From Girardinichthys multiradiatus (Eukaryota; Chordata; Actinopteri; Cyprinodontiformes; Goodeidae): DNA of 64,000 nt. A program made the translations under genes and the position numbers. Where the stretch lies: assembly GCF_021462225.1 (NCBI RefSeq), contig NC_061801.1, positions 9,482,125 through 9,546,124 on the forward strand, given 5' to 3'. Below, in pieces: positions 37,441-50,395 of this stretch. Within the stretch, counting starts at the first letter, position 1, and each line of letters opens with the position of its first letter. The notes beneath the pieces are model-generated. The model made no database searches and had not been told where the DNA came from. It saw nothing but the letters and a program-made list of their open reading frames with translations.

Positions 37441-38345
37441 ACACAGTGTCATCGTGTTACGTATGGCCCTGACCCACATGCAGAATCACGCTCAAGGGAA
37501 ACGGGTACAAGTTTGAAAAAGGTTTATTTAAGGAGAATGGATCGGTATGGTGTGCAAGAACAACTGTAAGCAAAAACGACAGGTAAGTGGCACAGTAAAC
37601 GAAACCGGAACTTAAATGTGAAATGTCTTACTAGGAGGGAGTTGGCAATCCGCCAGGAGGAGAGGGACTCAGACTGGAGAATAAGTGAAACTGGAGACAA
37701 TGGTAAGTCCGATGATTTCTTAGTTACTTGGAGTGCAGGCGAAGCATCAGCGGAGAGGTGGAGGGTGGACAGGTTAGGTTGAATGGTCTCTGGAGAATCC
37801 GGGTCCGGAAGCAGCCAGGGAAGTTCCAGAGTTCGACGTCGGGTAGGTGTGCGTGGAAGATCCTTCCTGGGGAGATCCTAGGAGCGAGGCTAGTGCGAAA
37901 CGAAGCCACCGGGGCCAGCCTGGGTAACCTCCAGGTAATCGCCGGTATAATCCTTAGAAGGTCCTTGAAAACGTAGTTAGTGTTTGAACGAAGCCACCGG
38001 GACCAGCCTGGGTAACCTCCAGGTGGTCGCCGGTTCAGTTCACTAAGAAGAACAAAGAACAAGTTAAACGTTGTCGAAGGCAAAGTACACATAAACTTAA
38101 TTAATACGAGGCTGGCTGAGTAGCTACTACAGAGGCTAATACTCGAGCGACGAGATGCTGGCTGCTTCCTGCTTAAGTACTCCAGGACTCAATCACCGAG
38201 ATGGAAAACACCTGTCTCCATCACTGCTGAGCACTAGCGCCTACTGGGAGTCAAAAAACACAGACAAAAACATACAACAGAAACTCCAGCTCCAACACAG
38301 AGAACAACGCCCAATTTTTGCCATCTCTAGAACTCGATCAAACGC
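37441..38345 (-). repeat. interspersed repeat, possibly LTR-like, with an internal duplication
   Basis: Moderately GC-rich block unlike its flanks. The segment 37901-37946 is repeated at 37989-38034 (46 bp, three mismatches, period 88). On the minus strand it has a promoter-like 'gagtacttaagcagg' and ends 'catacgtaaca', as LTRs of fish retroelements do. No matching target duplication was found, so the LTR reading is tentative. Confidence 0.4.
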
Positions 38346-39600
38346 CGCCACTTTTTTTTTTCCTAAATCCCTCGCAAGAAGCGGCTTTTAGGTTCATGAA
38401 ACAATTCACCGAATGAGTTTTGCACAAATACTTCATTTCCGGACGACTTTGAACGTAATTTTAACAACGAAATATGCTTATTTAGTGTCACAATTGTCTT
38501 TTAATCCTAATATAATGTGTGTGTGTGTGTGGGGGGCTAGTTCATGGGTAAGTTTGATGTTAGCTCTTATTTCCAGCAGATTTACATTACATGTCTGCTT
38601 TCCCACAATGTTTTACTTATTTTACGTATGTAATTACTGTTGTGTAGGACATCTGCAAACAACGATCAGCCCCCCTGCTCCAATCAAAGAGGTTGTTTGT
38701 GTGAGACTGATTCAAGGCTTGTTTGTTTTCAGTTTAATTCAGAATCAGAGTCACTATCATTTTTATTGGCCAGGTTTGTGTCACAAACAAGGAATTTGAC
38801 TTAGATTTCCACAACCACAATATTTAGAGACATTTTAGAGGGATCCAAATAAGGACAAGGAGCAGCATGTACATGTGTGTGTTTAGGGTTTTGGAAGCAA
38901 TTTCCAAAATTATATAACTGAAATAAATCAAGCATAGCTCCACAATTATCTGAATGCAAAGTCTGAATACAAACGTTTGGTACATGTATTAAGGTAAGAC
39001 CTAAAATAATATTTTTACAGTACAACCAGAATTGAAACTGTCATGTCTGATTTAAAAAATCATATTTTTGAGTCCTACCAAAATATTTCACTAAATGAAC
39101 ATTGCAAAATACCATGAAAATCCTTTTGAAATTCTAGGAGAAGGCTCAGATTGTATTCATCCACATATTGACTATAATTGCAGCAGATTTGGACTGAATC
39201 AGTTGAAGCATATTTGCTCCACGGAGGTTTTAGTGGGCAATGTACCAGATGGAGCTGACATTTTGGCACAATTTAGCCAAATGTGCCAAACATGTTTTCA
39301 CCTCATAAAAGGGAATGTGGTCCAATAAAAGTGCTGATATTCACTGTAGGACTCTTTTCGCATACGACATAGCCTTTGGTCATGAGATTTACCCTGTGTA
39401 TTATCAAACTATGCCATTGTGCACATCATAAAATCAATATAATGAAAATAAATCCAACTAGATTGTGTCATTTTTTCCTCCAACTGGAGGAAATCCATGA
39501 CATACAATGTAAACCAAAGTGCAAAAAGAATTATCAATGAAAAACTGTTCTCTGATGAATACAATGAACACCTCACAGCCAGAGTAGTCAGTTACTCTGC
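38346..39600. other. intergenic sequence with a short dispersed repeat
   Basis: 38740-38800 ('aattcagaatcagagtcact', 'tttttattggccaggtttgt', 'aacaaggaatttgac') is a small repeat widespread in fish. The remainder is AT-rich and unassigned. Confidence 0.4.
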
Positions 39601-39639
39601 TGGAAACAAATACACACACATCCTGCCTTCCCTTTTCTA

Positions 39640-39667
39640 TATATATATTTATAGATACAGTATATAT

Positions 39668-39746
<79 letters not shown>
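39640..39746. repeat. (TA)n microsatellite
   Basis: A nearly pure TA run of about 75 bp at 39671-39745 with a shorter interrupted TA/ATAG stretch before it. A 110-codon open frame that crosses it is an artefact of the repeat. Confidence 0.95.
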
Positions 39747-39747
<1 letters not shown>

Positions 39748-40369
39748 TATACATACACAAATGATGGTGGGCTGCTTTCCTCTTGACCATAACCAAGATA
39801 TTCTCTCAGGTCAGGTGAGTTTTAGATGAATTACGACACAGAGAAATTACTAACCAAGGGGAGAAGATTAACAGAAAGAAAAAAACCAGAATACACAGAA
39901 AACAGAAAACAAGAAATATATTATTTGCCAAAATATTAATGAACTCTGGTGTTCCAATCACTTCCATGGCTGCAGGTGTATAATGTTTGGTGTGGAAAAA
40001 CGTGACTGGTCTGCATAGGGTCCTGTCCTCAACCTTCTTGAACACCTTTGGGATGAATTAGAGCAGAATCTGCAATTCTGGTTTTCTCATTTAACTATGA
40101 ACACACTCTTAAACCTTGTGGAAGAGGTTCGCAGAATAGTTAAAGTTCATATTGCTGTTAACACTGGGTCAGTTAACAAATTTGACCTTGTAGATTAAGA
40201 ATAGGATGGCATAAAGTTCATGTACATGTACAAGTATACAGATAAAACCTTTTGGCAATATACTGTAAGAAACTAAACCTAAAGGAATGAACTAATATGG
40301 CAAGACCATATACAACATAAACAACAATTTAATGATAAAAATACAAAGACAAATAAAAACCTGTGGATT
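39747..40369. other. intergenic, partly transposon-like
   Basis: 'caaccttcttgaacaccttt' and 'gggatgaattagagcagaat' near 40030-40070 resemble the 3' part of a Tc1-like transposase of the 'LLEHLWDEL' type, but the match is weak. Confidence 0.3.
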
Positions 40370-40925
40370 TTGACTCTGGGACCCTGATTTCCAAATGAAT
40401 TGCAAACTTTACTCTCATCTGAAAAGAGGACTTTAGACCACGGAGCAACACTCTAGTCATTTTTCTTATTGTATGATGCTTCTGATGTCTCTGGTTCAGG
40501 AGAGGCTTTACACAAGGAATGCAACATTTCTATCCCATGTTTGGGATTCATCTGTGCATAGTGGCTCTTGATGCACTGACTCCAGCCTCAGTCCACACCT
40601 TGTAAAGCTTCCCCAAATTCTTCAGTACATTTTGCCCGACAATCCTCTCAAGGCTGCAATGATAAGTCCAAAACAGAATTGTGTGGGAAAAACCTAACAT
40701 GGAATATCAGCACATTTCTCATGCTGTATTACATGGTGGAGGAGGGGTAATGGTTTGGACGTGTTCTGCAGGAATCCCCTTAGATACCAAAGTATTCTGT
40801 AGTTACATATGAGGTCATCTGTCTTACTGCTGAAGTTTGGCTAAAAAAGAAAACAATTAAGGTGTTGCAATGGCCTAGCCAAAGTCCAGAAAATCCACAA
40901 GAAAATTCAAATTATAATATTCAGC
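40370..40925. mobile_element. two opposed Tc1-superfamily fragments
   Basis: 40390-40655 reads like a Tc1-type transposase in the minus direction ('catctgaaaagaggacttta', 'gaccacggagcaacactcta'). From about 40660 the homology switches to the plus direction ('acatggtggaggaggggtaa', 'tggcctagccaaagtccaga'). The change of direction suggests an inversion or two independent insertions. Confidence 0.6.
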
Positions 40926-41199
40926 CCTGGAAAAGAACTGCTTAAATGCATCATTTAAAGCCCCAAATTAATAAGACATTCATGACCATAATGGATGTTT
41001 GGTAACTTCTGACCAAAACTATAGCAAACCAAAGGGACCTTGATCCACTCTGCATTCAAACAGCTCCTTCATAGCCCACGATTCATCCTTCAAACAAGAA
41101 GATTTGAAAACTGGGAGCATTCGATTATTTGGTTTTCTGAGCACAATACTGGCTTCAGTAAATAGACTTGAATATTCGTTCAATTAAAACTTAAGGGGG

Positions 41200-42600
41200 G
41201 AAAAATTAGGAACAGCTATCTAGATTTATCTTAAGCTCCTCTAACTTTTGTCTCTTTTTTTTTTATATAGTAGGTGAAACAGGGACATGAGAGGAGAATG
41301 AATGAGGGAGAAACTGACCCAGAACCTCTGGGCATGTCAGGCAGCTATTTAAATTAATTTGAGACTCTAAAACGTCTCCAAGCCCATCATTTTGCTCATG
41401 TCGTCGGTTATGTTCCTCTCAATTACACAAAGGAGTTTTAAACTGTTATTAATCCGCAACCTCTCCTAAAAGTTTTTCTCGGTATAAGGGCACCCACCCA
41501 TCCCCCCGCCAAAAGATTTCCCCCCTCAGAGGGCCACTGCCAAAGATAGCGATGGCGTTTTAAGAGTATGAGTCCCATTTGATCTTATCCGGTGGGTTTG
41601 CAGCGGTGAAATTGATCCCCGTGGTAGATGCGCCGACAGGCCTGAGGAGCCAGCAGTCGAATGAATTAGGCAGCGGAGAGGATGACTTTCTGTTGGTCTG
41701 CCTCTAAATAATACAGCACGATGACAGCCAGCAAACAAAAGCATTTGTGTTGTGGCTGAGCGATACCGTGTATAGGATCCACAAAGGATTGCTTGAATTA
41801 CAGATGGGAATGGAAACATCTTTTTATGCTTTGTTGGCTCTTAAAGATTGATGGGAAGGAAAGGAGAGAGCATCTCAGTGTGTGACCATCTAAAACAAAG
41901 CCAAGTGAAGGAAGCGCTGGAGAGGAGGACACTGGTCTCATATTTGCCAGCAAGATATATACTTTTATCATTTCATTGCACAGCTTCAGGGTGTAAAAAA
42001 CAAATGACTTTCAAGTAATAGTATTCAAACTCCCTAAATGGGATCAAACTTAAATGTGGGAAGTCTCGGCACTGAGATTTAGTCCTAAATAATTGACAGT
42101 GCTGAATTACACTGGTGCACAAATTATTCTGTCTTAGAATGCTCATTTCACCCTGCATGTTTTTAACATGTGAAAAATAATTGAAACGCCTGTGAGCTGC
42201 TAAATATTTTATTCCCCTCCACCACTTCTTCCAAATTTTCACAGGCTGAAAAATGACTTTATGCCCCCTTCCCCCCTATTTCCCTCCCCAAAAAAGAGAT
42301 GAATTTTTTAAGCATATTAAATAATTAAGCCCAAAGTGGGGGACATTAGAAATGTATTATTTTATCAGCGCCCATTTATTATTAACACAGTGAGATCCCA
42401 TTAGCATTTATAGACAAAGGGGCTCCCTGGAGGGTGCCCTGTGGATTTCAAGGTGATACATTAAAACAGAAAAGTTAAAGAAGGGGAAGTATCCGCTGCA
42501 GCCCATGAGCTGCATATGAGCCAACATCTTTTACCCAGTGAAGTCAGCTGGGTTTCTTCAGGTGGATTTTCTTATAATAAGGAAAGAATGTCCTATTTCA
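41200..42600. promoter_or_regulatory. candidate conserved non-coding block
   Basis: No repeat or ORF family is seen for about 1.4 kb, and composition alternates between homeodomain-type AT motifs ('aaattaatttgagactc', 'cagtgagatcccattagc') and C-rich segments ('cccccttcccccctatttcc'). This texture is common in enhancers near vertebrate developmental genes. No conservation data are available here. Confidence 0.25.
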
Positions 42601-43649
42601 AACTTTCAAGGTTCTAGTACAAGAGTACTTCCTCAAAAAAATCCAAACCGGATACATTTTTTTTACAGGTGTTAAAATGTGGCAAACACAAATTGAAACA
42701 AACAATTTTAATTCTACAACTATTAAAAAGGAAAGACCCTCTGCAACACTATGGATATTTGTTTTAATTCTTTCAGTTATTTTTTTATATGCATCCACAT
42801 GTTCTGCTCCAGTCTTTTAATGCATGTTCTGACTGCAGGTGGGGATCATGTCAACATTAACTGTGTAAGAGGTGGTACACTCCAATTTGCGGACTCAGGT
42901 TTTATGGAGTCACACACTAAGGTAATCCGGCTAACTGAGTCTCCTTAGTCATTGTTGTCAGCCATCCATCCCCTTGACCTGCAACCCCCAAACAACACTG
43001 TTGCTAGCGAAGATAATGGCTGGTTTGCGTCACGTCAGTTGGCATGCTAAAACACAATTCCTGCATTTCTGAATTGTGCAATGACAGAAAAGATTACAGA
43101 ACTTTAGTCTTGGGTAGTTTTAGCGGAGGCATTGAACCTTCTGAATATAGCCAGTTCAAATGGGATTTTGGACTCCATATCTTGGAGCGCTGGCTATCAA
43201 CTGGATAGTGTTAGAAGAGGGGTTTATTTTGTGACAAACATCAGGGTATGAGGTATATGGTAGTCTGGGTATCAGCAAATGTGAGTAACCCTAAAAGGAG
43301 AGGTTTAGTTCTCTTTTGAATTTACATATTTGGGCAACTAGTTGTGTGTGTTATTTTAATACCAAGATGGAAAGACAAGCAATAATCTCAGAAAAGCCCT
43401 AGCGTTTGTCCATCAATCTGGAAAGGGACTGAACCCCTTACTGTCTGAATTTATATATAACTAAATGACAAATGTGTTTTTTCTGTCAGACAGGTTATAA
43501 ATTAAAGAGAGCTTGTTTATTGGAACATAACACATGCAATATATATATAAATTAAGGTATTTAGTTGGCTAATTTGTAAAATTAGACTTCATTGAGCATA
43601 ATGCTGACTTCTAGATGGTGACAAAGTGCTATCAATGCCATCCTTGTTA
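42601..43649. other. intergenic sequence without recognised features
   Basis: AT-rich with no family signature. Confidence 0.35.
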
Positions 43650-43659
43650 TTGTGGAATA

Positions 43660-44300
43660 TGTATGAACTGGCATTAGTGGTATACAAACATTGGCGGTCC
43701 GAGGCGAATTAGCTACAATAGTCTAAAAGGAATTAAAGCCATTTCATAAGAATTTCGGGTTTATCAGTCTACAGTGGCAAATAACATTCACAAGTGGGGA
43801 ACATTAATTCGACTGCTGCAAATCTTTCTAGAAGCAAATGTTAGGTAAGTTCACCATAAGGTCAGAAGAACATTTAGAAAAAGACTGTACAACTACGGCT
43901 CACATTGGAATGGGAAAAAAAACCTGTTCTCTGACATGACACAGGAGTTTCTGTACCAACTACTAGACACCTGAAATCATGTCCTTTTAGACAGACACCA
44001 AAATAGAGATCAATGGTCTCAATGCAGTCATTCAATTTGGTGGAAACTAAACAAATACCCTACACACTTTATACCAGCTGTCAAACACAGGGGTGGAGGG
44101 CTGATGAATTGGGCCAAATGAACTGGGGTCCAATGAGTAGATATCCTCCTACTGTATGCCTAGAGTCACTGTGGGGAAAAAAAGCACTGTTTAAACAATG
44201 GGGTCTTTCTAATGCTTTCATATATCCACATTGATTAAACACAAGACAAAATGGGAGTTTGTGAAAAATTATGTGGGCCTTTCTACTCTCTTAAAACCCT
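43660..44300 (+). mobile_element. Tc1-superfamily relic of a third lineage
   Basis: 'gcaaatgttaggtaagttca', 'caccataaggtcagaa', 'agaaaaagactgtacaacta', 'agacaccaaaatagagat' and 'ccagctgtcaaacacagggg' follow the order of a fish Tc1 transposase gene (HTH linker, then the KRLN block, then the first acidic region, then VKHGGGG). All frames are broken. Confidence 0.65.
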
Positions 44301-46695
44301 AGATGCATACAAAATGCACATAACCTTAGAATAGTAATTGGGATGTCCTTTCTTTTTACCATGATTGTATGTATTCTAATCATAACAGCAGCCAGCAAGT
44401 TAATTACAGAACTCAAGATAACACATTCCACTTGAAATCTAGACATTCAACAAAGTAGTAGGTTAAAACAACAAAACAATAAATTACAGTCTTCACACTC
44501 AGCTGTTCAACCAGAATGGTTGGCATGAAGAGGTTAAGATTCTAAGATGATACGCTTATGATTTGGATTTCAAACCCAACAAGTTAGATGTGAGATCTAA
44601 AAGCTGGGTTGGGCAAGGCTTGACTGCTTATTGCACTCTTTATCATAAAGGGAACTTAAGGCATTTCCAATCAATAATGGGACTGCACCAGTTAAGTAAC
44701 ACTGATTTCATTTTCAGAACTCAATACCTAAGGACAAAGATATTTTTGCAACTCCTATACTGAAAATGTTCGCTAAGGCATACCTGGCAGATCCTGGACT
44801 CAAACTAATCTCAAGGCAATACAAGGATATACAAAAGGTTAAAAACTTGAGTACAGTTTATATCATACAGAAATTGTAAAAGGAAACAGGTGGGGCAATT
44901 TGTAATGATATCTGGTCTCAGCAATGTGCAATACAGTGGAAATTCTCAAGTTCTAATACATGGAGATGTTTTGGCTGGAAATACTTTATTTCACCTGCAC
45001 AAAGTGGACACATGCAGACAATAATACATGCAGACACCTCCGATGTTCCCGTTGGAAATTCTGACTTTAGTGGGTGTCCTAGTTGTATTTCGGACTGGTA
45101 ACTCTAAAACTCTGAATTCTGAGTACAAATAGAAGACATCATCAAAAAACCAAATAGAAAACATGCAGATTGGGAAACTGTCTTTTAAAGTTTCTATTTT
45201 AAATGAATAAAACTATATTTCATGATGGTATGGAAGTGTTTCATCTGAGTTGTTGGCTCTGGGTCATTTTGTACACACACATTTTCAATTTAGTACTCTA
45301 ATACAAAACAATTCACACCCATGTACTTTAATAATTGTGTATCAGTTCAATTCTGCCAGCAATAAAGTATTTGATGATTATTTAAGGCAAATAATAATCA
45401 AATACAGTCTCTCTAGTCATAGTCTCCACACACAGCTGCCTTAAATTCTGATAATTAGACTCACCTGGTTCTGGGTCCACTAATCACCTCCTCAGTTTCT
45501 CTAACTTCTCTGTTAGACTTTGTTTTTTGTACATTTATGTTATTTCTTGAAGCCTTCATCCCTGTCATCCTCCCATAGTCCCCTTTTAATCTATAATATT
45601 CAATGTTATTTTAATTTGTGATACATAAATAAATTAAAATTAGGTTTGAGTGAGTTGTGGAGGTAGGTACACCGTTACAAGTGGCTATGAACTGAACCAT
45701 GATCAGTATGGAAAAGTACCGCAGGTCCATTTTATACCTAAAATACTTGGGTATGAAACAACAAAACCTGAAAAGGCATAAAATGGTGAAGTGTCGGAGT
45801 GATCAGCAACCGTTTCAGCCTTGTACCCTATGTAGTTTTGTTATATAACCAAGTTCGGTAAATTAAGTATTTATACCTGTGGAGAAATCTTGAAGGACTG
45901 TCAAAATGTGCAAGACTCTGTGAAGTCAAGCATGGCCAGACAGACAATTGCAAAAGAGCAAAGAAAAGATCCAATCTCTGCTTGTTTGATGTTAAGGGGG
46001 GTCTGATTCCTTCAGATCTAATGAAAAGCTGAAAGATAGGTCCGAGCTCATTTCCATCTCAGCCAAGAGTAGCTTGCACACACAACACATACATGCAGGG
46101 CCTTTATAAAAATATTCTAAAGTCAATCAGGTTCTGCAAATTTTATGAGCTGGCCATCGTCCCTCCTGAATTTCTTAACAGGTTGTCAAAGTAATCAAGG
46201 GGCTCTGAGCGCTGAATCAGAAAATCAGCTCCTCCAGTATGAAACCTGCTCTGTTATTAACAGAGCCTTCTCCTTTTCTCTCAACCCTTCTCTGCTGCTG
46301 TTCTCTTCCTGAAACAGATCTGAGTGACGGCTCCAAAAGCTTCATTACAATCCCAGTTAAAGTGTGAAATACAGCGCTTCAAGACTGTTCCTTACATGGA
46401 GGGAACCTTAAAGGAGAAACAGAAAAGGACAGTGCCTTGGTGATGCCTTGGAGACTAATCTTAGCTGCAAAACAAATACAGAAAGTAAAGTGGTGTATTA
46501 CGTGCTCTTTTCTTCAATGGGGTAGGAAAATAATTGAATATGAATATTTCACATACACCAGACATTAACTTAGGAATTTAGCATGCATGTCAGGAAAATA
46601 AGGTATATATGGTCAATGCTCAAACCAGTAGATGGTAGCAACATGCTTCCAATATGATCATTGGTATATTTGGAATAGGTTTAAACAGGCATGGG
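44301..46695. other. intergenic sequence without recognised genes
   Basis: Short ORFs only. No terminal repeats, no RT or transposase signature. Confidence 0.35.
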
Positions 46696-46707
46696 TGGGA
46701 TACATAC

Positions 46708-48242
46708 TGGTCCTTCTCAAAATATTAGCATATTGTGATAAAGTTCATTATTTTCCATAATGTAATGATGAAAATTTAACATTCATATATTTTAGATTCA
46801 TTGCACACTAACTGACATATTTCAGGTCTTTTATTGTCTTAATACGGATGATTTTGGCATACAGCTCATTAAAACCCAAAATTCCTATCTCACATAATTA
46901 GCATATCATTAAAAGGGTCTCTAAACGAGCTATGAACCTAATCATCTGAATCAACGAGTTAACTCTAAACACCTGCAAAAGATTCCTGAGGCCTTTAAAA
47001 CTCCCAGCCTGGTTCATCACTCAAAACCCCAATCATGGGTAAGACTGCCAACCTGACTGCTGTCCAGAAGGCCCCTATTGACACCCTCAAGCAAGAGGGT
47101 AAGACACAGAAAGAAATGTCTGAACAAATAGGCTGTTCCCAGAGTGCTGTATCAAGGCACCTCAGTGGGAAGTCTGTGGGAAGGAAAGTGTGGCAGAAAA
47201 CGCTGCACAACGAGAAGAGGTGACCGGACCTGAGGAAGATTGTGGAGAAGGGCCGATTCCAGACCTTGGGGGACCTGCGGAAGCAGTGGACTGAGTCTGG
47301 AGTAGAAACATCCAGAGCCACCGTGCACAGGCGTGTGCAGGAAATGGGCTACAGGTGCCGCATTCCCCAGACCTGGGCTACAGAGAAGCAGCACTGGACT
47401 GTTGCTCAGTGGTCCAAAGTACTTTTTTCGGATGAAAGCAAATTCTGCATGTCATTCAGAAATCAAGGTGCCAGAGTCTGGAGGAAGACTGGGGAGAAGG
47501 AAATGCCAAAATGCCAGAAGTCCAGTGTCAAGTACCCACAGTCAGTGATGGTCCGGGGTGCCGTGTCAGCTGCTGGTGTTGGTCCACTGTGTTTTATCAA
47601 GGGCAGGGTCAATGCAGCTAGCTATCAGGAGATTTTGGAGCACTTCATGTTTCCATCTGCTGAAAAGCTTTATGGAGATGAAGATTTCATTTTTCAGCAC
47701 GACCTGGCACCTGCTCACAGCGCCAAAACCACTGTGCTCAATTGGCCTGCCAACTCTCCTGACCTGAACCCCATAGAGAATCTGTGGGATATTGTGAAGA
47801 GAACGTTGAGAGACTCAAGACCCAACACTCTGGATGAGCTAAAGGCCGCTATCGAAGCATCCTGGGCCTCCATAAGACCTCAGCAGTGCCACAGGCTGAT
47901 TGCCTCCATGCCACGCCGCATTGAAGCAGTCATTTCTGCCAAAGGATTCCCGACCAAGTATTGAGTGCATAACTGTACATGATTATTTGAAGGTTAACGT
48001 TTTTTGTATTAAAAACACTTTTCTTTTATTGGTCGGATGAAATATGCTAATTTTGTGAGATAGGAATTTTAGGTTTTCATGAGCTGTATGCCAAAATCAT
48101 CCGTATTAAGACAATAAAAGACCTGAAATATTTCAGTTAGTGTGCAATGAATCTAAAATATATGAATGTTAAATTTTCATCATGACATTATGGAAAATAA
48201 TGAACTTTATCACAATATGCTAATATTTTGAGAAGGACCTGT
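46708..48242 (+). mobile_element. Tc1 element with long, near-identical terminal repeats
   Basis: The ends read 'ctggtccttctcaaaatatt' on the left and, reversed, 'caggtccttctcaaaatatt' on the right. The inverted repeats extend about 205 bp with only a handful of mismatches, and both tips lie next to TA. This is a widespread Tc1 family of fish and amphibians. The near-identity of the two repeats points to a recent insertion compared with the other Tc1 relics here. Confidence 0.93.
47035..47964 (+). pseudogene. Tc1 transposase with internal deletions
   Basis: ATG 47035 opens MGKTANLTAVQK, with the first helix-turn-helix (QKEMSEQIGCSQSAVSRHLS). A TGA at 47221 interrupts it and the same frame continues: GRFQTLGDLRKQW, SRATVHRRVQEMGYRCRIP, then directly WTVAQWSKVLFSDESKF. 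The first acidic residue is in FSDES, the second in FQHDLAPAH and the third in SPDLNPIENLW. Between the second Asp (47701) and the Glu (47776) there are only 24 residues, where this family has 34, so the catalytic loop has lost ten residues in frame. A further deletion of about 15 residues lies after CRIP. The frame ends with GFPTKY and a stop at 47962-47964. A working enzyme is very unlikely. Confidence 0.9.
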
Positions 48243-48299
48243 ATGCCACTTTGGATGCATTAGGACTGAAAGCAGTCTGAGGGGAAACAGCCTGCAAGG

Positions 48300-48870
48300 G
48301 GCAGGTCTTCTTGGCATAGATTCAACAAGGTGTCAGAAACGATTATCAGATATTTAAGTCTATCTTGACTTTATAGCATCACACAATTTCTGCAGATTTG
48401 TCAGCTGTCAGAGAATCTCCTGTTCCACATGTTAGAGGTGCTAAATTGGATTGAGATCTAGTGACTGGAGGCCGGTAGAGTACAGTGAGGTCATTGTTAT
48501 ATCCAAGAAATCAGTTTGAGATGCTAGAAGTAGCCAGCAGAACATGGGTGCACTGTGATCATGAAGGGATGGACCTGGTCTGTAATGATACTCAGGTAGG
48601 CATTGGTGTTTAAAAATGCTCAGTGGATCAATGCTGCATCTAAAAGTCAGTAGATGCACCACAGCGAGAGTGTTCAACATGCTCTTGCGCAGCACTGTTA
48701 ATACCACATTCATTCAAACACTGCACTGTTACTGAAGAAACCAAAAATAATAAATAGGTCAATATTTTCCATTTAGTTTCTATCACCTCTGCTAGATTAA
48801 TTCATGATGTCCACTTCGTCATCCATCACAGAGCCTTCTCTTTAAACATGTTCAAACTGGTAGGGTGTCC
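48300..48870 (-). mobile_element. Tc1-superfamily relic of a fourth lineage
   Basis: 'gctaaattggattgagatct', 'agtgactggaggccggtaga', 'ttgagatgctagaagtagcc', 'gaacatgggtgcactgtgat' and 'aagggatggacctggtctgt' are the reverse complement of a common fish transposase gene region (between the second Asp and the HLWDVVE-type block). Only the middle part is left. Confidence 0.65.
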
Positions 48871-49699
48871 TTTTTTGTCCTCACCTCCTCCTGCTCATTG
48901 GACAAATTGCCAATGATGTCTTCATTACATTCGACCTAGAGATCTCACAATTGCTGCCAACATCTATTGTGACTGTGTCTTCAGTATTGGGCCACTTTTC
49001 CTTGCATGCTCGTTTTATTAATTTTCCTTTTTCTTTACATCAGACATGCAAAGGTATATTTCTATCATGAGCTAGAAGCCCTATCACAAAATGTTGCAAC
49101 TTTAACAATTTAGGGCCATTAAAATGAATCAATTTTGGCTATTAAGTTGGGCATCAGCCTTCCGTATATCTGCCTGAAAAATGGGGTTTTAGTCATATTT
49201 GTCTATCAGCAGGAAATAAATCTGTAAATAGGGGGCACTTTTCACAGACAATTCACAAATAAACTAAACCCATCTGAGAAATAATAATGTGAACCTGGAT
49301 AATAAGGCTGAATTGGGTTTACCAGCAAAATATCACCATGACGACAAGGAGGGCTCTTTATTGGACAAAATGTAGACAAAATTAAACAAGGATGAATTTC
49401 TTGGAAATCAACATTTGTAATTTTAATTCAATATTCTTTGAAGAAAAGATTAACCAAGGATTTTCCTAAGCTCCACTCTGCATATCCTCAGAATCCATTT
49501 CATTTTTTTGTGTGTTTTTTTCCCAGCAGGAACAACCGACAGGCTCTCTCTGTTCAGCCAGCGCCAGCTGTGGAGGATGTCGGGTAATATCGGTGGATAT
49601 ATGTGCCTGAAGTGGTGGAGCTCCTCTGTGACCAAATATTCATCTCCTCTCTAAACCCAAAAGAACCCGTTAATATTTCCAATCAATGCAAATAACATT
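48871..49699. other. intergenic, nothing recognised
   Basis: AT-rich, no signature. Confidence 0.35.
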
Positions 49700-49856
49700 A
49701 AAGTTGGTAGACAGGAAAGAGGGGTAGAGTGAGAGGGAGACAATCGGTAAATGTCGCAGGGTCCGGGACTTGAACCTGGGACAGCCACTTCGAGGACAGT
49801 AGCATCTGTATATGGTTGTGAGCTTAACCACTACACCATCAACGACTCGCCCCAGA
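49700..49856 (-). mobile_element. tRNA-derived SINE (second family)
   Basis: Minus strand: a head with A box TGGTGTAGTGGTTAA, then 'ggctgtcccaggttcaagtc' with B box GGTTCAAGTCC, followed by a tail with 'ctctttcctgtctacc'. This is a common fish SINE type. The head lacks the 3' half of a tRNA cloverleaf. Confidence 0.8.
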
Positions 49857-50395
49857 ATGTACCTCTAGTAATAAGGAGTGTGAGGGAAGTGATGAAAATG
49901 AGGGGGTGAATTTTAACAATGAAATTCTGTTTTGAGTACTCTAGCTCTACAACATAGACTACATATTATGGTCTAGGGAATAATCAAGTATGATGTTGAG
50001 GAATTTGAGAGCAAAATATTTAAGAGCAGATTTAGTAGGAAAGAATGTTGCGGAAAAAACGTAGAGCCTTGTTTTACTCCATTTAGGCAGGCAAACTACC
50101 TTGGGACATGACAATAGGGTTTTTTAATGAAATGTCTCTAAAGGACAGTTAAAAATAAATATGTGCAATGAAAAACTTATAATCAAGATATAAGGATTTT
50201 TCCCCTTCCTTTTAACATAGTAAAAGTTATATTGTGGATCTGCCATGAGAGGAACCAAAGGAACTGAACTACAGAGAATAGAGGCCGGGTAGAAAGTGTA
50301 TCCCATAATGCACAGCATTAACTCATCCTGCACAGCTCCCAGAAAGGAGAAGTCACAGCTGGAGTCACAGCTGGAACCCCCGTAATGTTATAGAT
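49857..50395. other. intergenic, nothing recognised
   Basis: No family signature or repeat edge. Confidence 0.35.

Noticed and set aside
39497..39829. 110-codon open frame
   Set aside because: Most of it is translated TA microsatellite.
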